64,000 nucleotides of DNA from Bacteroidota bacterium (GCA_023957335.1 JAMLHC010000004.1:1-64000), one strand, 5' to 3'; shown: positions 8,403 to 22,274, counted from the stretch's first letter. Made by a program: numbers and translations. The notes: a model not told the origin generated them from the sequence alone.

Positions 8403-9461
8403 ATGTATTTGCGCATTGTAAAGTTATCCGTTCTTATGGTTTTTGTATTACCCTTGAACTTGTTCGCACAAAAAATCAAAGAAAAAAATGTGTTGAGAAT
8501 CTCATACTACAATCTCAATAATCTCTATGATACACTTGCAAACTCTCACGTTGATGACACAAGCTACATTCCCACAGGGAAATACCTGTGGAATACCGAA
8601 AAATACTTCTCCAAAATCAATAATTCCGCACAAGCAATCAGTTCGTTACACGACAGCATGGGTGCAGACTTGATTGGTATTTCGGGAGTTGAAAACGAGC
8701 AGGTGGTGAAAGATTTGATTATGGCTCCGTCTTTATTGCACATGAAATACGGTTTTATTTTCTCAAAAGGTGAGAAGCGCGATGGGTTGGGAACCGCAAT
8801 ACTCTATAAGACCAAAAAGGTCCAATATATTTGGGATAGTTCTTTTTCTGTGACCGGAACCAAACAACCATGGGAGAAACCCATAGTGGATGGAATGCAC
8901 GCTAAGTTCAAAGTCAAAAAGGATATCTTTGATATCGTGTTGATTGATTTTCCTAACCCTTTTGAACACATCACCGATAATTATTATGCGCTTCGGTTGA
9001 ACGCACTCAATCTATTGTCTGTGTATCTTAAAAAACAATCCCTGACCGATGGGTTGCACACGATGATTTTGGGAACCTTGAGTATGACACCGCAAAACCC
9101 TATGCTGACATTACAATTACAAACTTCTCATCCCGATTCTGCCGTTTTCAGATACCAAAAAATGGTTCCTTTGGCTTTATTTTGTGATTCACTTTCCGGC
9201 ACATTTTTCAAAGACAGAATACCCTATCAATTTGACCAAGTTCTTTTGTGCAAAGCACTTTATAGAAATATAGCCGGTTGGCAATACCTCAAAGGCTCTT
9301 ACTCCATATTCTCACCTGACTGGATGCTTCATCCAGAGAAGATAAACACGGGACATCCCTATGATAATTTTTTCCAAGACAAATGGATAGGTGGATACAG
9401 CAATCATTTCCCTATTTCTTTTACACTCATTTATGCAAAGAAGAGAAAAGAGGTTAATTAA
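8403..9461 (+). CDS. Secreted EEP (DNase I-like) family protein lacking the catalytic residues
   Basis: The 352 residues begin with a signal peptide (MYLRIVKLSVLMVFVLPLNLFAQ, cleavage about 23), which is why this start was chosen over in-frame starts at 8298 and 8376. The rest follows Bacteroidota endonuclease/exonuclease/phosphatase proteins: YYNLNNLYDT (35-44), a W..E.Y..K segment, ADLIGISGVEN (88-98), FDQVLL (277-282) and GGYSNHFPI (330-338). The usual active-site positions are changed: NVEN to NLNN, LxEVEN to ISGVEN, NHWPSR to IDFPNP, GDFND to GTLSM, and SDH to SNH. The fold is probably kept without nuclease activity. It overlaps the start of ppk1. Confidence 0.8.
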   Translation: MYLRIVKLSVLMVFVLPLNLFAQKIKEKNVLRISYYNLNNLYDTLANSHVDDTSYIPTGKYLWNTEKYFSKINNSAQAISSLHDSMGADLIGISGVENEQVVKDLIMAPSLLHMKYGFIFSKGEKRDGLGTAILYKTKKVQYIWDSSFSVTGTKQPWEKPIVDGMHAKFKVKKDIFDIVLIDFPNPFEHITDNYYALRLNALNLLSVYLKKQSLTDGLHTMILGTLSMTPQNPMLTLQLQTSHPDSAVFRYQKMVPLALFCDSLSGTFFKDRIPYQFDQVLLCKALYRNIAGWQYLKGSYSIFSPDWMLHPEKINTGHPYDNFFQDKWIGGYSNHFPISFTLIYAKKRKEVN

Positions 9462-11499
9462 CAGAGAACTCAGTTGGCTCTCTTTTAATGCCAGGGTATT
9501 GCAAGAAGCCGCAGATCTCAGTGTTCCACTGTTCGAAAGACTTAGATTCTTGGGGATTTTTTCCAATAATCAGGACGAATTTTTCAGAGTGCGAGTAGCA
9601 ACAAACCGTAGGATGTTGTTGGTCAAAAAGGGTGATTTTGATACAGAAAGTAACAAGAACGAGATCAAAAAGACATTGCAAGCAGTGCAGCGCGAGGTTG
9701 TGAGTCTGCAAAAACGTTATGACAAAATTTTCTTTGATTTAATTGAAGAATTCAAACGCCAGAATATAATATGGATAGACGAAAAAAGGCTTAATTCACT
9801 ACAAGAACATGAGGTTAAGCGTTATTTTAAAGATGAAATATTATCTCATTTGTTTCCGGTTTTGTTGGATGAGAACAAAGAACCGCCACCACTGAAAGAT
9901 TCTGCCATTTATCTCGGTGTTAAAATGACCAAGCACAATACAGCACAAGTTCAGTACGCTATTGTAGAGATCCCTACCCGAAGCAAAGAACGCTTTTACT
10001 GGCTTCATTCCCAAGATAGCAAACACTATATCCTCTTTCTGGATGATGTAATCAGGGCAAACCTGAGAACTATATTTAGCATTTTTGATTATGATACATA
10101 CGAAGCCTACACTATCAAAATAACCAGAGATGCGGAATTAGATATAGAAATGGCAGTGTCGGCAAGCTTATACGACAAAATCAAAAGAGCTTTAAAATTG
10201 CGTAATCAGGGCGAATTGGTTCGATTTATATATGACAAGGAGATGCCCAGAGATATGCTCAAATTCTTTTTGAATAAATTAGGGCTAACCAAGGAGAGTA
10301 CAATTCCAGGACAACGCTATCACAACTTCAAAGACTTGATGAAATTCCCTATTCCTTCCGGGATGGAGACAATGTTGTATCAGCCATTCGAGCAAATTCC
10401 TGTGCGTGACTTTGAGACTGCCGGTAATCTTTTTGACAAAATTTCTAAGAAAGATTATCTACTCACACATCCTTACCAATCTTTTGATTATGTCATCCGT
10501 TTTCTTAAGGAATCTGCCCTTGACCCCAATGTGAGTGAAATTAAGATTGCGCTTTATCGTGTGGCGGAATATTCCAATGTGGTCAATGCGCTGATCAATG
10601 CTGCCAACAATGGAAAAAGAGTGTTTGTGATGATGGAACTCAAAGCAAGATTTGACGAAGAGTCCAACATTTATTGGAGCAAAAAGTTGATAGAAGCAGG
10701 TGCAACGGTTTTTTATGGTTATGACAAGCTCAAAGTACACTCAAAAATCTGTATAGTTTACAGACAAGAAGAAGGTCGAAGCAGTAAACATTATGTTCAT
10801 ATCGGAACCGGCAATTACAACGCTGTAACTTCAAAATACTATGTTGACCATTCTTTGTTTACGCAAGATACACGAATCACTTCGGAGGTGGACAGCGTTT
10901 TTAATGCCATTGAAAGATTCGAAGAATACAAACCCGAATTCCAACATTTGCTGGTTTCACCTTACAACACACGTTCGTCTATTATGGCAAAAATTGACAG
11001 GGAAATACAGCATATACAAGCAGGCAAAACTGCATGGATTAGATTTAAACTCAACAACCTAACCGATCCGATTCTAATTGAAAAACTGTACGAAGCTTCG
11101 CAAAAAGGTGTAAAAATAGACATGATTGTGAGGGGAATTTGCAGTTTGGTTCCACAAGTCAAAGGTTTGAGTGACAATATTCAGGTTATCAGCATAGTGG
11201 ACAGGTTTTTGGAACATTCTCGGCTGTATATATTCTGCAACAACAACAGTCCCGAATACTATTTTGGAAGTGCAGACCTGATGCAACGCAACTTAGACAA
11301 TAGAATTGAAGTGGTTACCCCTATTCTTGACGAAGACATCAAGATAGAACTCAACACCTTTTTTGAAATTCAGTGGCAAGACAATGTGAAAGCACGCATC
11401 ATTGACGCCTACAACCACAATGAATACAGAATTCCGTTTGAACCTAAGGTACGGTCGCAGGAAAAGATTTATAAACTCATGAGTTCGGGTACAACATAG
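9433..11499 (+). CDS. ppk1: Polyphosphate kinase 1
   Basis: The enzyme reversibly builds polyphosphate from the terminal phosphate of ATP. The 688 residues begin with the family N-terminus RLINRELSWLSFN. An in-frame ATG at 9391 would add 14 residues not typical of the family, so 9433 was chosen. The phosphorylated histidine is H436 in KVHSKI, equivalent to E. coli His435. H456 lies in VHIGTGNYN, and H595 in EHSRLYIF corresponds to the second PPK1 histidine. The start overlaps the preceding gene by 29 nt, and a strong terminator follows. Confidence 0.95.
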   Translation: MQRREKRLINRELSWLSFNARVLQEAADLSVPLFERLRFLGIFSNNQDEFFRVRVATNRRMLLVKKGDFDTESNKNEIKKTLQAVQREVVSLQKRYDKIFFDLIEEFKRQNIIWIDEKRLNSLQEHEVKRYFKDEILSHLFPVLLDENKEPPPLKDSAIYLGVKMTKHNTAQVQYAIVEIPTRSKERFYWLHSQDSKHYILFLDDVIRANLRTIFSIFDYDTYEAYTIKITRDAELDIEMAVSASLYDKIKRALKLRNQGELVRFIYDKEMPRDMLKFFLNKLGLTKESTIPGQRYHNFKDLMKFPIPSGMETMLYQPFEQIPVRDFETAGNLFDKISKKDYLLTHPYQSFDYVIRFLKESALDPNVSEIKIALYRVAEYSNVVNALINAANNGKRVFVMMELKARFDEESNIYWSKKLIEAGATVFYGYDKLKVHSKICIVYRQEEGRSSKHYVHIGTGNYNAVTSKYYVDHSLFTQDTRITSEVDSVFNAIERFEEYKPEFQHLLVSPYNTRSSIMAKIDREIQHIQAGKTAWIRFKLNNLTDPILIEKLYEASQKGVKIDMIVRGICSLVPQVKGLSDNIQVISIVDRFLEHSRLYIFCNNNSPEYYFGSADLMQRNLDNRIEVVTPILDEDIKIELNTFFEIQWQDNVKARIIDAYNHNEYRIPFEPKVRSQEKIYKLMSSGTT

Positions 11500-11509
11500 T
11501 AACTCAAAA

Positions 11510-11539
11510 AAAAGCCCCACTCGGTTGAGCAGGGCTTTT
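11510..11539. terminator. Bidirectional terminator between ppk1 and groEL
   Basis: AAAAGCCC (11510-11517) pairs with GGGCTTTT (11532-11539), with an inner CTC/GAG pair and a GGTT loop. A-runs on one side and T-runs on the other let it end transcription from both convergent genes. Confidence 0.85.
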
Positions 11540-11559
11540 GCATAACGACAATTTTAATT

Positions 11560-13224
<1,665 letters not shown>

Positions 13225-13241
13225 TTAAAATTTTATATGAT

Positions 13242-13517
13242 TTAGATAATGGCAAGAATATCAGACTCTCTCATAATAAGATAATCCTTTCCTTCAAGTG
13301 AAATGTCTGTTCCTGAATATTTTCCATAAAGCACTGTATCACCTGATTTTACAGTAAGGGGCTCATCTTTTTTGCCATTTCCAACAGCAACCACAATACC
13401 ACGTTGTGGTTTTTCTTTTGCTGTGTCGGGAATATAAATTCCGCTTGTTGTTTTTTCTTCTGCTGCTGCAGGTTCTACGAGAACTCTGTCTGCAAGTGGT
13501 TTAATATTAACTGCCAT
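13242..13517 (-). CDS. groES: 10 kDa co-chaperonin GroES
   Basis: This is the lid of the GroEL folding chamber. The ATG at 13517 gives the canonical [17 protein letters not shown]-terminus and 91 residues, so the longer in-frame start at 13562 was rejected. The mobile loop ([21 protein letters not shown]) and C-terminal strand ([12 protein letters not shown]) are complete. It is the first gene of the groESL operon. Confidence 0.98.
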   Translation of the reverse strand: MAVNIKPLADRVLVEPAAAEEKTTSGIYIPDTAKEKPQRGIVVAVGNGKKDEPLTVKSGDTVLYGKYSGTDISLEGKDYLIMRESDILAII

Positions 13518-13559
13518 AATTCTTAGATAATTAATTACTTTCTTTGTCCGCTCTTTTCC

Positions 13560-13599
13560 CAAAGCTATGCCAAAGAGATTGTTGTCAGTAAATCTGACA
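13560..13599 (-). promoter_or_regulatory. groESL promoter with inverted-repeat operator
   Basis: On the minus strand TAGCTTTG (13560-13567) fits TAnnTTTG. A perfect inverted repeat TGTCAG-N5-CTGACA (13583-13599) covers the -33 position. No CIRCE sequence (TTAGCACTC-N9-GAGTGCTAA) is present, so heat-shock control here probably uses a different regulator. The operator role is inferred from position and symmetry. Confidence 0.55.
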
Positions 13600-13747
13600 T
13601 TTTAGGTGCGGATTCCTAAACTATTGAGTGCCAAAATGACTTATATCTAAGCATATTCAAGTATAATCTCAATCATTAGACAAAATACTTTTTTCATAAT
13701 CAGCAATAAAGTAGAAAAATAGTGCACAACCCAAATAGTGATAAACC

Positions 13748-13755
13748 TATTTTTG
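13748..13755 (+). promoter_or_regulatory. TAnnTTTG promoter element of carA
   Basis: TATTTTTG ends 8 nt before the ATG at 13764. Its position inside the longer in-frame reading (start 13722) argues for the shorter carA start. Confidence 0.5.
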
Positions 13756-13763
13756 CGGCTCAA

Positions 13764-16153
<2,390 letters not shown>

Positions 16154-16164
16154 ATTAACGGGTT

Positions 16165-16182
16165 TGAGTTGGTTCGGACTCA
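16165..16182. terminator. Weak hairpin between eno and the flippase gene
   Basis: TGAGT (16165-16169) and ACTCA (16178-16182) can form a short stem between the two convergent genes. There is no clear T-run, so the call is weak. Confidence 0.25.
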
Positions 16183-16184
16183 GC

Positions 16185-17696
16185 TCAATAATGTTTAAAA
16201 TTTCTGTCTTTGACACGTTGAATCAAATTGTTAATCACTCTGTTCATCTCTTCTGACCACTTGGTTTTGTAGAGCACCCAGACAAACATCCCCCCCGCAA
16301 TGAAAGTTCTCAAACTTGCGTCAAGCCAAGCATTGTCAATGGTTGGCAATACGTAGTTTAGTCCCAAAACAGCGATCACTAGCAGGCTGGTTTTGAGTTG
16401 TGTTAAGGTAAAAGAATGTATGCCCAATCGAGTGTATAGTGTAACTCCAATGATAATCTGTTGAATGATAATGGTAGTAGCAGTAGCAACAGCAGCCCCG
16501 TTTATGCCATAGAGTGGAATAAGCCACAGATTGAGAAATATCCCTATAATCATAGTACCTATTGTCATCAAAAACATTACATAATAATAGCGTGAATACA
16601 ACAGAATGATTTGCCCCATGCTGGTCAACAATTCTACTGCTTTGGAAATTGCCAATATGATAATAACCGTACTCCCTGTATTAAACTGATCGCCATTAGG
16701 CATGATTTTATAAAGATTATTTATATTGATTAAGATACAAAGCAATAAAAAAACTGCGGCTATATACAACACGGTTGATGTCTTTTTGTATATAAGCTCT
16801 ACGGCTGCATAGTTGCTATCTTTTAACTGTTCAGAAATTCTACCGGAGAGGATTTGAGCCAAAGACCTGCGTGGAATTTCGATGACGGTTGACATATAAA
16901 ATGCAATCACATAAACACCCGTAAACCCAAGCCCCATCTTGGCACTAATCATAATCATATCAATCTTGGTCAATAGGACTCCGCTGATACTACCGATGGT
17001 AATAAGCGCAGTATATTTGAAAAAATCCTTGACCATCGGTTTGTTTTGTCTAATAAAATCAAAGTCAGGCCTCAGGTGAATCTTGCGTAAACTTGAAGAA
17101 TATATAAATATCAACACCAAAGGCACAAAATAGGAGATTACCAATAACCACACAGACTGATTAAAACTAAGCCAACCGAAGTAATAGGTGAGAAAGGCAA
17201 CCGCATTCAATATTCGCATCAAAACTTCTTTGATAAATTTGGGGACTACAATCCTCCCCTCAATCGAAGCAGTAACCTCAAAAACAGTAGAGAATACCTG
17301 CGAAAAAACAAGAGGCAACAACAAGAGATAATACTCTAAAAATTCAGCTGCTTTGGCACTAAAATACGCAATAATCCAGCCTTTGGTTACGACCGTGATC
17401 AGACAAACCACTAGGAAACCTACTAAGGGCACAAGTGCAGCCCAGAAATCAAATCCATGCATTCTTCCTTTGGGGTCATCTTTAAAATGATGGAAATACC
17501 GATACATAGAACTATAAATGCCGAGTGACGAAAAACCCACAAGCATATCCGTGTTTTCTGTCAGCATTTTGATTAGACCAATCTGCTCTCCTGTAAAAAT
17601 CAAGGGCATGAGGATGACAAGATTCAGAAAACCAAATGCTACACCGATATAGTTTGTGATTGATGCTTTAAATGTCTGCCTGATTACAACCCCCAT
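16185..17696 (-). CDS. Polysaccharide flippase, Wzx/MATE-like membrane protein
   Basis: This multi-spanning inner-membrane protein of 503 residues has evenly spaced hydrophobic segments over its whole length, as in lipid-linked oligosaccharide flippases of the polysaccharide biosynthesis family. The ATG at 17696 gives MGVVIRQTFKASITNYIGV. The in-frame ATG at 17711 falls inside a TAnnTTTG element and is rejected. It is divergent from the FkbM-GT4 genes, which fits a role in surface glycan export. The substrate is not predictable. Confidence 0.85.
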   Translation of the reverse strand: MGVVIRQTFKASITNYIGVAFGFLNLVILMPLIFTGEQIGLIKMLTENTDMLVGFSSLGIYSSMYRYFHHFKDDPKGRMHGFDFWAALVPLVGFLVVCLITVVTKGWIIAYFSAKAAEFLEYYLLLLPLVFSQVFSTVFEVTASIEGRIVVPKFIKEVLMRILNAVAFLTYYFGWLSFNQSVWLLVISYFVPLVLIFIYSSSLRKIHLRPDFDFIRQNKPMVKDFFKYTALITIGSISGVLLTKIDMIMISAKMGLGFTGVYVIAFYMSTVIEIPRRSLAQILSGRISEQLKDSNYAAVELIYKKTSTVLYIAAVFLLLCILININNLYKIMPNGDQFNTGSTVIIILAISKAVELLTSMGQIILLYSRYYYVMFLMTIGTMIIGIFLNLWLIPLYGINGAAVATATTIIIQQIIIGVTLYTRLGIHSFTLTQLKTSLLVIAVLGLNYVLPTIDNAWLDASLRTFIAGGMFVWVLYKTKWSEEMNRVINNLIQRVKDRNFKHY

Positions 17697-17708
17697 AACA
17701 AGAAGACG

Positions 17709-17716
17709 CAAAGGTA
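17709..17716 (-). promoter_or_regulatory. TAnnTTTG promoter element of the flippase gene
   Basis: On the minus strand TACCTTTG lies 12 nt before the ATG at 17696, and it decides the start choice. Confidence 0.5.
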
Positions 17717-17810
17717 TTTCTTTGCGCTTATTTTAATAATTTCTTATTTCTACACGATTCCTTGTATTTTTCCTTTTCTTTGCTGATTCAAAATTATTTA
17801 CAACAAAATA

Positions 17811-18620
17811 ATGCTACGAGGTTTTATTGTGTTTTTCTTTGGTGGGCTTCCGAAAGCATTGATAGATACGCAATATAGAAAACTGTTCTTTTTGGGACTC
17901 AAACTCTTGTTAATTCCCGGAAATAAATTCAGGGTTGATGGAAACCAATTCATCATCAATGATAAATTGGGGTTCTTTTGGCAATTTTATGAAATTTTCT
18001 ATAGAGAACATTACCTTTTTAATGAAGGTAAGCAATTGCCCCAAGTGATTTTGGATTGTGGCGCCAACATTGGTTTAAGTGCATTTTGGTTTGTAAAAAA
18101 CTTTCCAAACGCTCAGGTTCATTGTTTTGAACCGGATTCACAAGTATTTGACAAATTAAGACACAACCTTGCTTCTTTTTCCAATTCACAGCTCACACTT
18201 TACAATGAAGCAGTTTATATCAAAGACGATACGCTTAATTTTATTGCAGACGGTAGGGACGGAGGCATGCTCAAAGAGGATAGTTCTCACGAGCAAACGG
18301 TTAAAGTCAAAGCCATTGACTTTAAAAAATTCCTTAATTCCTTTGATTGTATTGATATGTTGAAAATAGATATTGAAGGTGCAGAGGAACAATTAATTCC
18401 CCATATAAAGGATGAACTGCATAAAGTTCAAAATATCTTTATTGAATACCATCAAAGAGAAGTAAACGGTGCATTTCTTTCCGACATTTTAAAGATTTTA
18501 GAAGAACAGGGGTTCCATTATCATATTGAAGTTCCGGTAAAAGTCAAACATCCCATGACTAATAAGAGAATCATTAATGGCTGTTATTTACAGGTAAATA
18601 TCTTTGCATCCAAGGTATAA
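17811..18620 (+). CDS. FkbM-family methyltransferase
   Basis: This 269-residue AdoMet-dependent O-methyltransferase has motif I LDCGANIGLSAFWF (about 80-93), the acidic ribose ligand in HCFEPDS, and the FkbM segment MLKIDIEGAE. Family members often methylate sugars of surface polysaccharides. The stop shares one base with the ATG of the glycosyltransferase that follows, so the pair is translationally coupled. The acceptor is unknown. Confidence 0.88.
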   Translation: MLRGFIVFFFGGLPKALIDTQYRKLFFLGLKLLLIPGNKFRVDGNQFIINDKLGFFWQFYEIFYREHYLFNEGKQLPQVILDCGANIGLSAFWFVKNFPNAQVHCFEPDSQVFDKLRHNLASFSNSQLTLYNEAVYIKDDTLNFIADGRDGGMLKEDSSHEQTVKVKAIDFKKFLNSFDCIDMLKIDIEGAEEQLIPHIKDELHKVQNIFIEYHQREVNGAFLSDILKILEEQGFHYHIEVPVKVKHPMTNKRIINGCYLQVNIFASKV

Positions 18621-19777
18621 TGAAAGTCTTGCATATCAACACCAACATGGGCGGAGGAGCCGGAGCAGCCGCTATTAGGATTCACAAAGCTTTGTACGAA
18701 TCGGGGGTTGACAGCCATATTTTGTTTTTGAAAGGCAAACCACCCAAGCACTTGCCAAATGCCCATACATTGCAAGACTTCATGCCGTCTCTGTTTGTTT
18801 CTTTCTTGGACAAACTCAATAGAATATTAAATTATCGTTTCCAACTTGGCAGACAAAAGTGTTTTTTCAATTCTCCACGCTCTTTGTTTAGGTTACACAA
18901 ACTCAAATTTGTACAAGGGTTTGACATCATTCAACTTCATTGGGTAGTTAAATTTGTGGACATTCCGAGTTTCTTTAATAAAATAAACAAACCCGTTGTT
19001 TGGACTATGCACGACATGAATCCTTTTTCCGGTGGGTTGCACTACACAACTGATTTTCCGGAACAAGACTATCAGAAATTGGAAAACAAGTTTCGTCAAA
19101 TCAAAGCCAAGTCTTATTTACACACAAAGATAGCCTTAGTCAGTCCTTCTGTTTGGTTAATGGACGAAGCCAAAAAATCAGGAACATTCCCCGGGGACAC
19201 TCTCTTTGTCAATATCAAAAACCCTATCAACCTATATAAATACACCCCTTCTGAAAACAATGAACCTGAACCAAACGTATTATTTGTTGCCGAAAAATCG
19301 AGTGACAAACGCAAAGGAGTGGGTTATCTATATAGTGCAATATCACTATTGGGCAAAGACACGTTTCATTATGTGGTCATAGGCAATCCCGACAAAAATT
19401 GCCCCTCTTTTGTACAACAGTTGGGTTTTGTCAGATCAAAAACCGAAATGATTCACAGATACCGAACTGCAAGCGTTTTTGTGATTACATCTGTTGAAGA
19501 CAACCTGCCGAATACGGTAGTGGAAGCAATGGCTTGCGGTGTGCCGGTGGTAGGATTTGATACGGGCGGAATCAAGGATATGATAATGCATAAAAAGAAC
19601 GGGTATTTAGTGCCGGTAAAGGATTTTAAGGAACTGGCAGAAGGCATTCGATATGTACTTGAAAACCGTGTAACATTGTCACAATCTGCAAGAGAATTTG
19701 CCGAACAAAATTTCTCCTATGCTTTGATTGCGCAACAATACAAAGATGTTTACAAACTAATGATAAGAGGGCTGTAA
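18620..19777 (+). CDS. Glycosyltransferase, GT4-type (GT-B fold)
   Basis: The 385 residues have a glycine-rich N-terminal acceptor-domain loop (NMGGGAGAAAIRIHKAL) and a C-terminal donor domain with EDNLPNTVVEAMACGVPVVGFDTGG, where the E-x7-E motif binds the nucleotide sugar. It overlaps the methyltransferase by one base. It probably adds a sugar to a lipid-linked or surface glycan. Donor and acceptor are not deducible. Confidence 0.9.
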   Translation: MKVLHINTNMGGGAGAAAIRIHKALYESGVDSHILFLKGKPPKHLPNAHTLQDFMPSLFVSFLDKLNRILNYRFQLGRQKCFFNSPRSLFRLHKLKFVQGFDIIQLHWVVKFVDIPSFFNKINKPVVWTMHDMNPFSGGLHYTTDFPEQDYQKLENKFRQIKAKSYLHTKIALVSPSVWLMDEAKKSGTFPGDTLFVNIKNPINLYKYTPSENNEPEPNVLFVAEKSSDKRKGVGYLYSAISLLGKDTFHYVVIGNPDKNCPSFVQQLGFVRSKTEMIHRYRTASVFVITSVEDNLPNTVVEAMACGVPVVGFDTGGIKDMIMHKKNGYLVPVKDFKELAEGIRYVLENRVTLSQSAREFAEQNFSYALIAQQYKDVYKLMIRGL

Positions 19778-19786
19778 CTAAACAAG

Positions 19787-19815
19787 TTGCTCAATACTCT
19801 TTCTCTGTATATTTG
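19787..19815 (+). promoter_or_regulatory. Bacteroidota-type promoter of the YfhO gene
   Basis: TTG (19787-19789), an 18-nt spacer and TATATTTG (19808-19815), followed 25 nt later by the ATG. This is the best full match to TTG-N17-23-TAnnTTTG in the window. Confidence 0.65.
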
Positions 19816-19840
19816 AACCCCAAATAAACCCCACCCTAAT

Positions 19841-22270
19841 ATGAATAATTTTTTTCAGAAAAATAAGCTGCATTTTATAGCTATTGCGTCTTTTCTGTTG
19901 GTATCATATATTTATTTTCTTCCCACTTTCAACGGAAAAACCTATAAAATGGAAGACGTACGTCAGTCTAAATTAAGTATGACCGAAGGCATAGAATATT
20001 ATGAAAAGGAAGGCAATGCTGTAGGTTGGACAAATCAGATTTTCAGTGGGATGCCGGCAGATTTGGTTTATTTAGGTCCTGCCGCTAATTTTTATGAACA
20101 AACTTCCTATCTGTTTTTTGCTCAAAAAGCCTCTTATCCTTTCCAAAACCTGTTTTTATGCTTCATAGGGTTCTATATTTTTCTACTTTGTTTAAGAATA
20201 GATCCTTTGTTAGCATTCTTCGGCTCCTTAGCTTATGGCTTTATGACATTTACTTTTTCGAGTTTAGAAGCTGCCCATATCAACAAAGTTTTTGTAATGG
20301 CATTGATGCCTGCGGTGATTGGTGGTTTTTATCTAATTGCCAAAGAAAAATACCTGAGTGGATTTGTTGTATTCACTTATAATCTTGCTATTCAAACACT
20401 TTATTTCCACTATCAAATAACGTACTATACGCTCATTATTCTTTTTGTATTAGGAGCATATTATTTTGTAAAACACCTGTTGAACAAGAATTTCAAAGCG
20501 GCTTTGCTTCTGGTGGGTTTGTCTGTGCTGGGTGGAGGCTTGGGAGTTGTATCTAATTTGCAAAGATTGGTTACAACACAAGAATATGCCAAAAGCACTA
20601 TGCGCGGAGGTTCTGCACTGAGCGAACACAATGCTAATGCACCTCACGATGGACTTGAAAGAGATTATGCTTTCAGTTGGAGTTACGGCATTGGCGAAAC
20701 ATTTACATTGCTTGTGCCAAGACTTTATGGGGGGAGCAGTGCAGAAGGAATTACCAAGAACACACCTATTTACAAACAATACAACAATCCTCAATTACTT
20801 GAACAAAAATTGCCGCTTTATCACGGCTCTATGCCAAGCACTTCAGGACCCGTTTATTTTGGGGCTATCATTATCTTTTTATTTGTATTGTCTTTCAAAT
20901 TGGTAAAGGCTGATATCAAATGGGTTTTATATGCAATTACAGCTCTCGCGTTGATGCTATCATGGGGTAAAAATTTTCCTGCCCTCAACTATTTCTTGTT
21001 TGACTACCTGCCTTTCTATAACAAATTCAGAACACCCATGATGGCGATGTCCATTGCGCAGGTATCAGTCATAGCATTGGCAATTATGACGCTATCAGAA
21101 CTGTTTAATACAAAAATCACCAAAGAGTTTTTGAAAAAGAATGTGCTTCCATCTTTCTATATCGTAGGTGGGTTATTGGTGTTTTTGATGTTATTTGGAG
21201 CTTCGTTGGTTGGCACATCCAGCGTAAATGATGCAAAATATTTGGGCGATAATAGCGAAGTGATAAAATTAGTGCAAGAGACCCGTTCCTATTATGTATG
21301 GACTGACAGCTTACGCAGTCTGTTGTATATAGGAGCCGCATTACTTATTATATGGCTTTTTTTCAAAGAAAGAATCAAAAAGCAGTGGGCGGTTTTGATA
21401 ATAGGCTCACTCATGGTCATTGACCTTGTGGGAGTTGACATGAGATATTTAACTTGGGCTGATTTTAAATTTCCTATTACCACTTTTGAGAAACCCCAAC
21501 CCGACCAAGTGGATTTGGAAATAATGAAAGATGCAGACCCATATTATAGGGTAATTGACATTTCTAACCCCTTCAACTCCAATGATGCTGCTGCTTTTCA
21601 TAAATTAGTGGGCGGGTATCATGCAGCTAAACTCAGCAGGTATCAGGATTTGATTGATGAATATATTGCACCGGATTCTTCACGTGAAAGATCTTTGGAT
21701 ATGCTTAACTGCAAATATATACTTGGCTATAATCAACAAGACAATCAACGTGTCTATCAAAAGCGCGAAACAGCGTTGGGAAATGCTTGGTTTATCAACG
21801 ACATTATAACTACAATGTCTGACAGGGAAGAGATGGACAGTCTTAAGAAAATCAATCCGGCAACACAGGCAGTAATCAATATCAGCAACCAAAAATTACA
21901 GGTTACGGAAGATATTGCTATGGAAGATGAAAATGAATCTATCAGTTTGTATTCATACCACCCCGACACATTGCGTTACACATACAATAGCACTTTTCAA
22001 CGCTTTGTTGTTTTTTCAGAAGTATATTATGACCATTGGAAATTGTTTGTTAACGGTCAAGAAACTCCCCTCTATAAGGTAAATTATACCCTTCGCGGAG
22101 CAGTACTTCCACCCGGCAAAGGCGATATTCAGATGGTTTACACTTACAATCCTGCCAAAGTATTTTATGCAGAAACGCGCTATACCTCACTCTTGGTAAT
22201 ATTGTTGGCATTAGCTTGGGTGCTCCGGAGCATTATCAAGGAGTATAAGTTTGCATCACCAAAATCATAG
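19841..22270 (+). CDS. YfhO-family multi-spanning membrane protein
   Basis: The 809 residues start with one transmembrane helix and a short ectodomain (TYKMEDVRQSKL...). They then have around a dozen hydrophobic segments to about residue 570 and a soluble C-terminal beta-rich domain, closed by a last helix and basic tail. This is the architecture of YfhO proteins. In Firmicutes, YfhO is linked to glycosylation of teichoic or lipoteichoic acid as a GT-C-type membrane transferase. In Bacteroidota the substrate is unknown. Its place in a glycan block supports a polyprenyl-phosphate-sugar-dependent role. Confidence 0.85.
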   Translation: MNNFFQKNKLHFIAIASFLLVSYIYFLPTFNGKTYKMEDVRQSKLSMTEGIEYYEKEGNAVGWTNQIFSGMPADLVYLGPAANFYEQTSYLFFAQKASYPFQNLFLCFIGFYIFLLCLRIDPLLAFFGSLAYGFMTFTFSSLEAAHINKVFVMALMPAVIGGFYLIAKEKYLSGFVVFTYNLAIQTLYFHYQITYYTLIILFVLGAYYFVKHLLNKNFKAALLLVGLSVLGGGLGVVSNLQRLVTTQEYAKSTMRGGSALSEHNANAPHDGLERDYAFSWSYGIGETFTLLVPRLYGGSSAEGITKNTPIYKQYNNPQLLEQKLPLYHGSMPSTSGPVYFGAIIIFLFVLSFKLVKADIKWVLYAITALALMLSWGKNFPALNYFLFDYLPFYNKFRTPMMAMSIAQVSVIALAIMTLSELFNTKITKEFLKKNVLPSFYIVGGLLVFLMLFGASLVGTSSVNDAKYLGDNSEVIKLVQETRSYYVWTDSLRSLLYIGAALLIIWLFFKERIKKQWAVLIIGSLMVIDLVGVDMRYLTWADFKFPITTFEKPQPDQVDLEIMKDADPYYRVIDISNPFNSNDAAAFHKLVGGYHAAKLSRYQDLIDEYIAPDSSRERSLDMLNCKYILGYNQQDNQRVYQKRETALGNAWFINDIITTMSDREEMDSLKKINPATQAVINISNQKLQVTEDIAMEDENESISLYSYHPDTLRYTYNSTFQRFVVFSEVYYDHWKLFVNGQETPLYKVNYTLRGAVLPPGKGDIQMVYTYNPAKVFYAETRYTSLLVILLALAWVLRSIIKEYKFASPKS

Positions 22271-22274
22271 GTCT

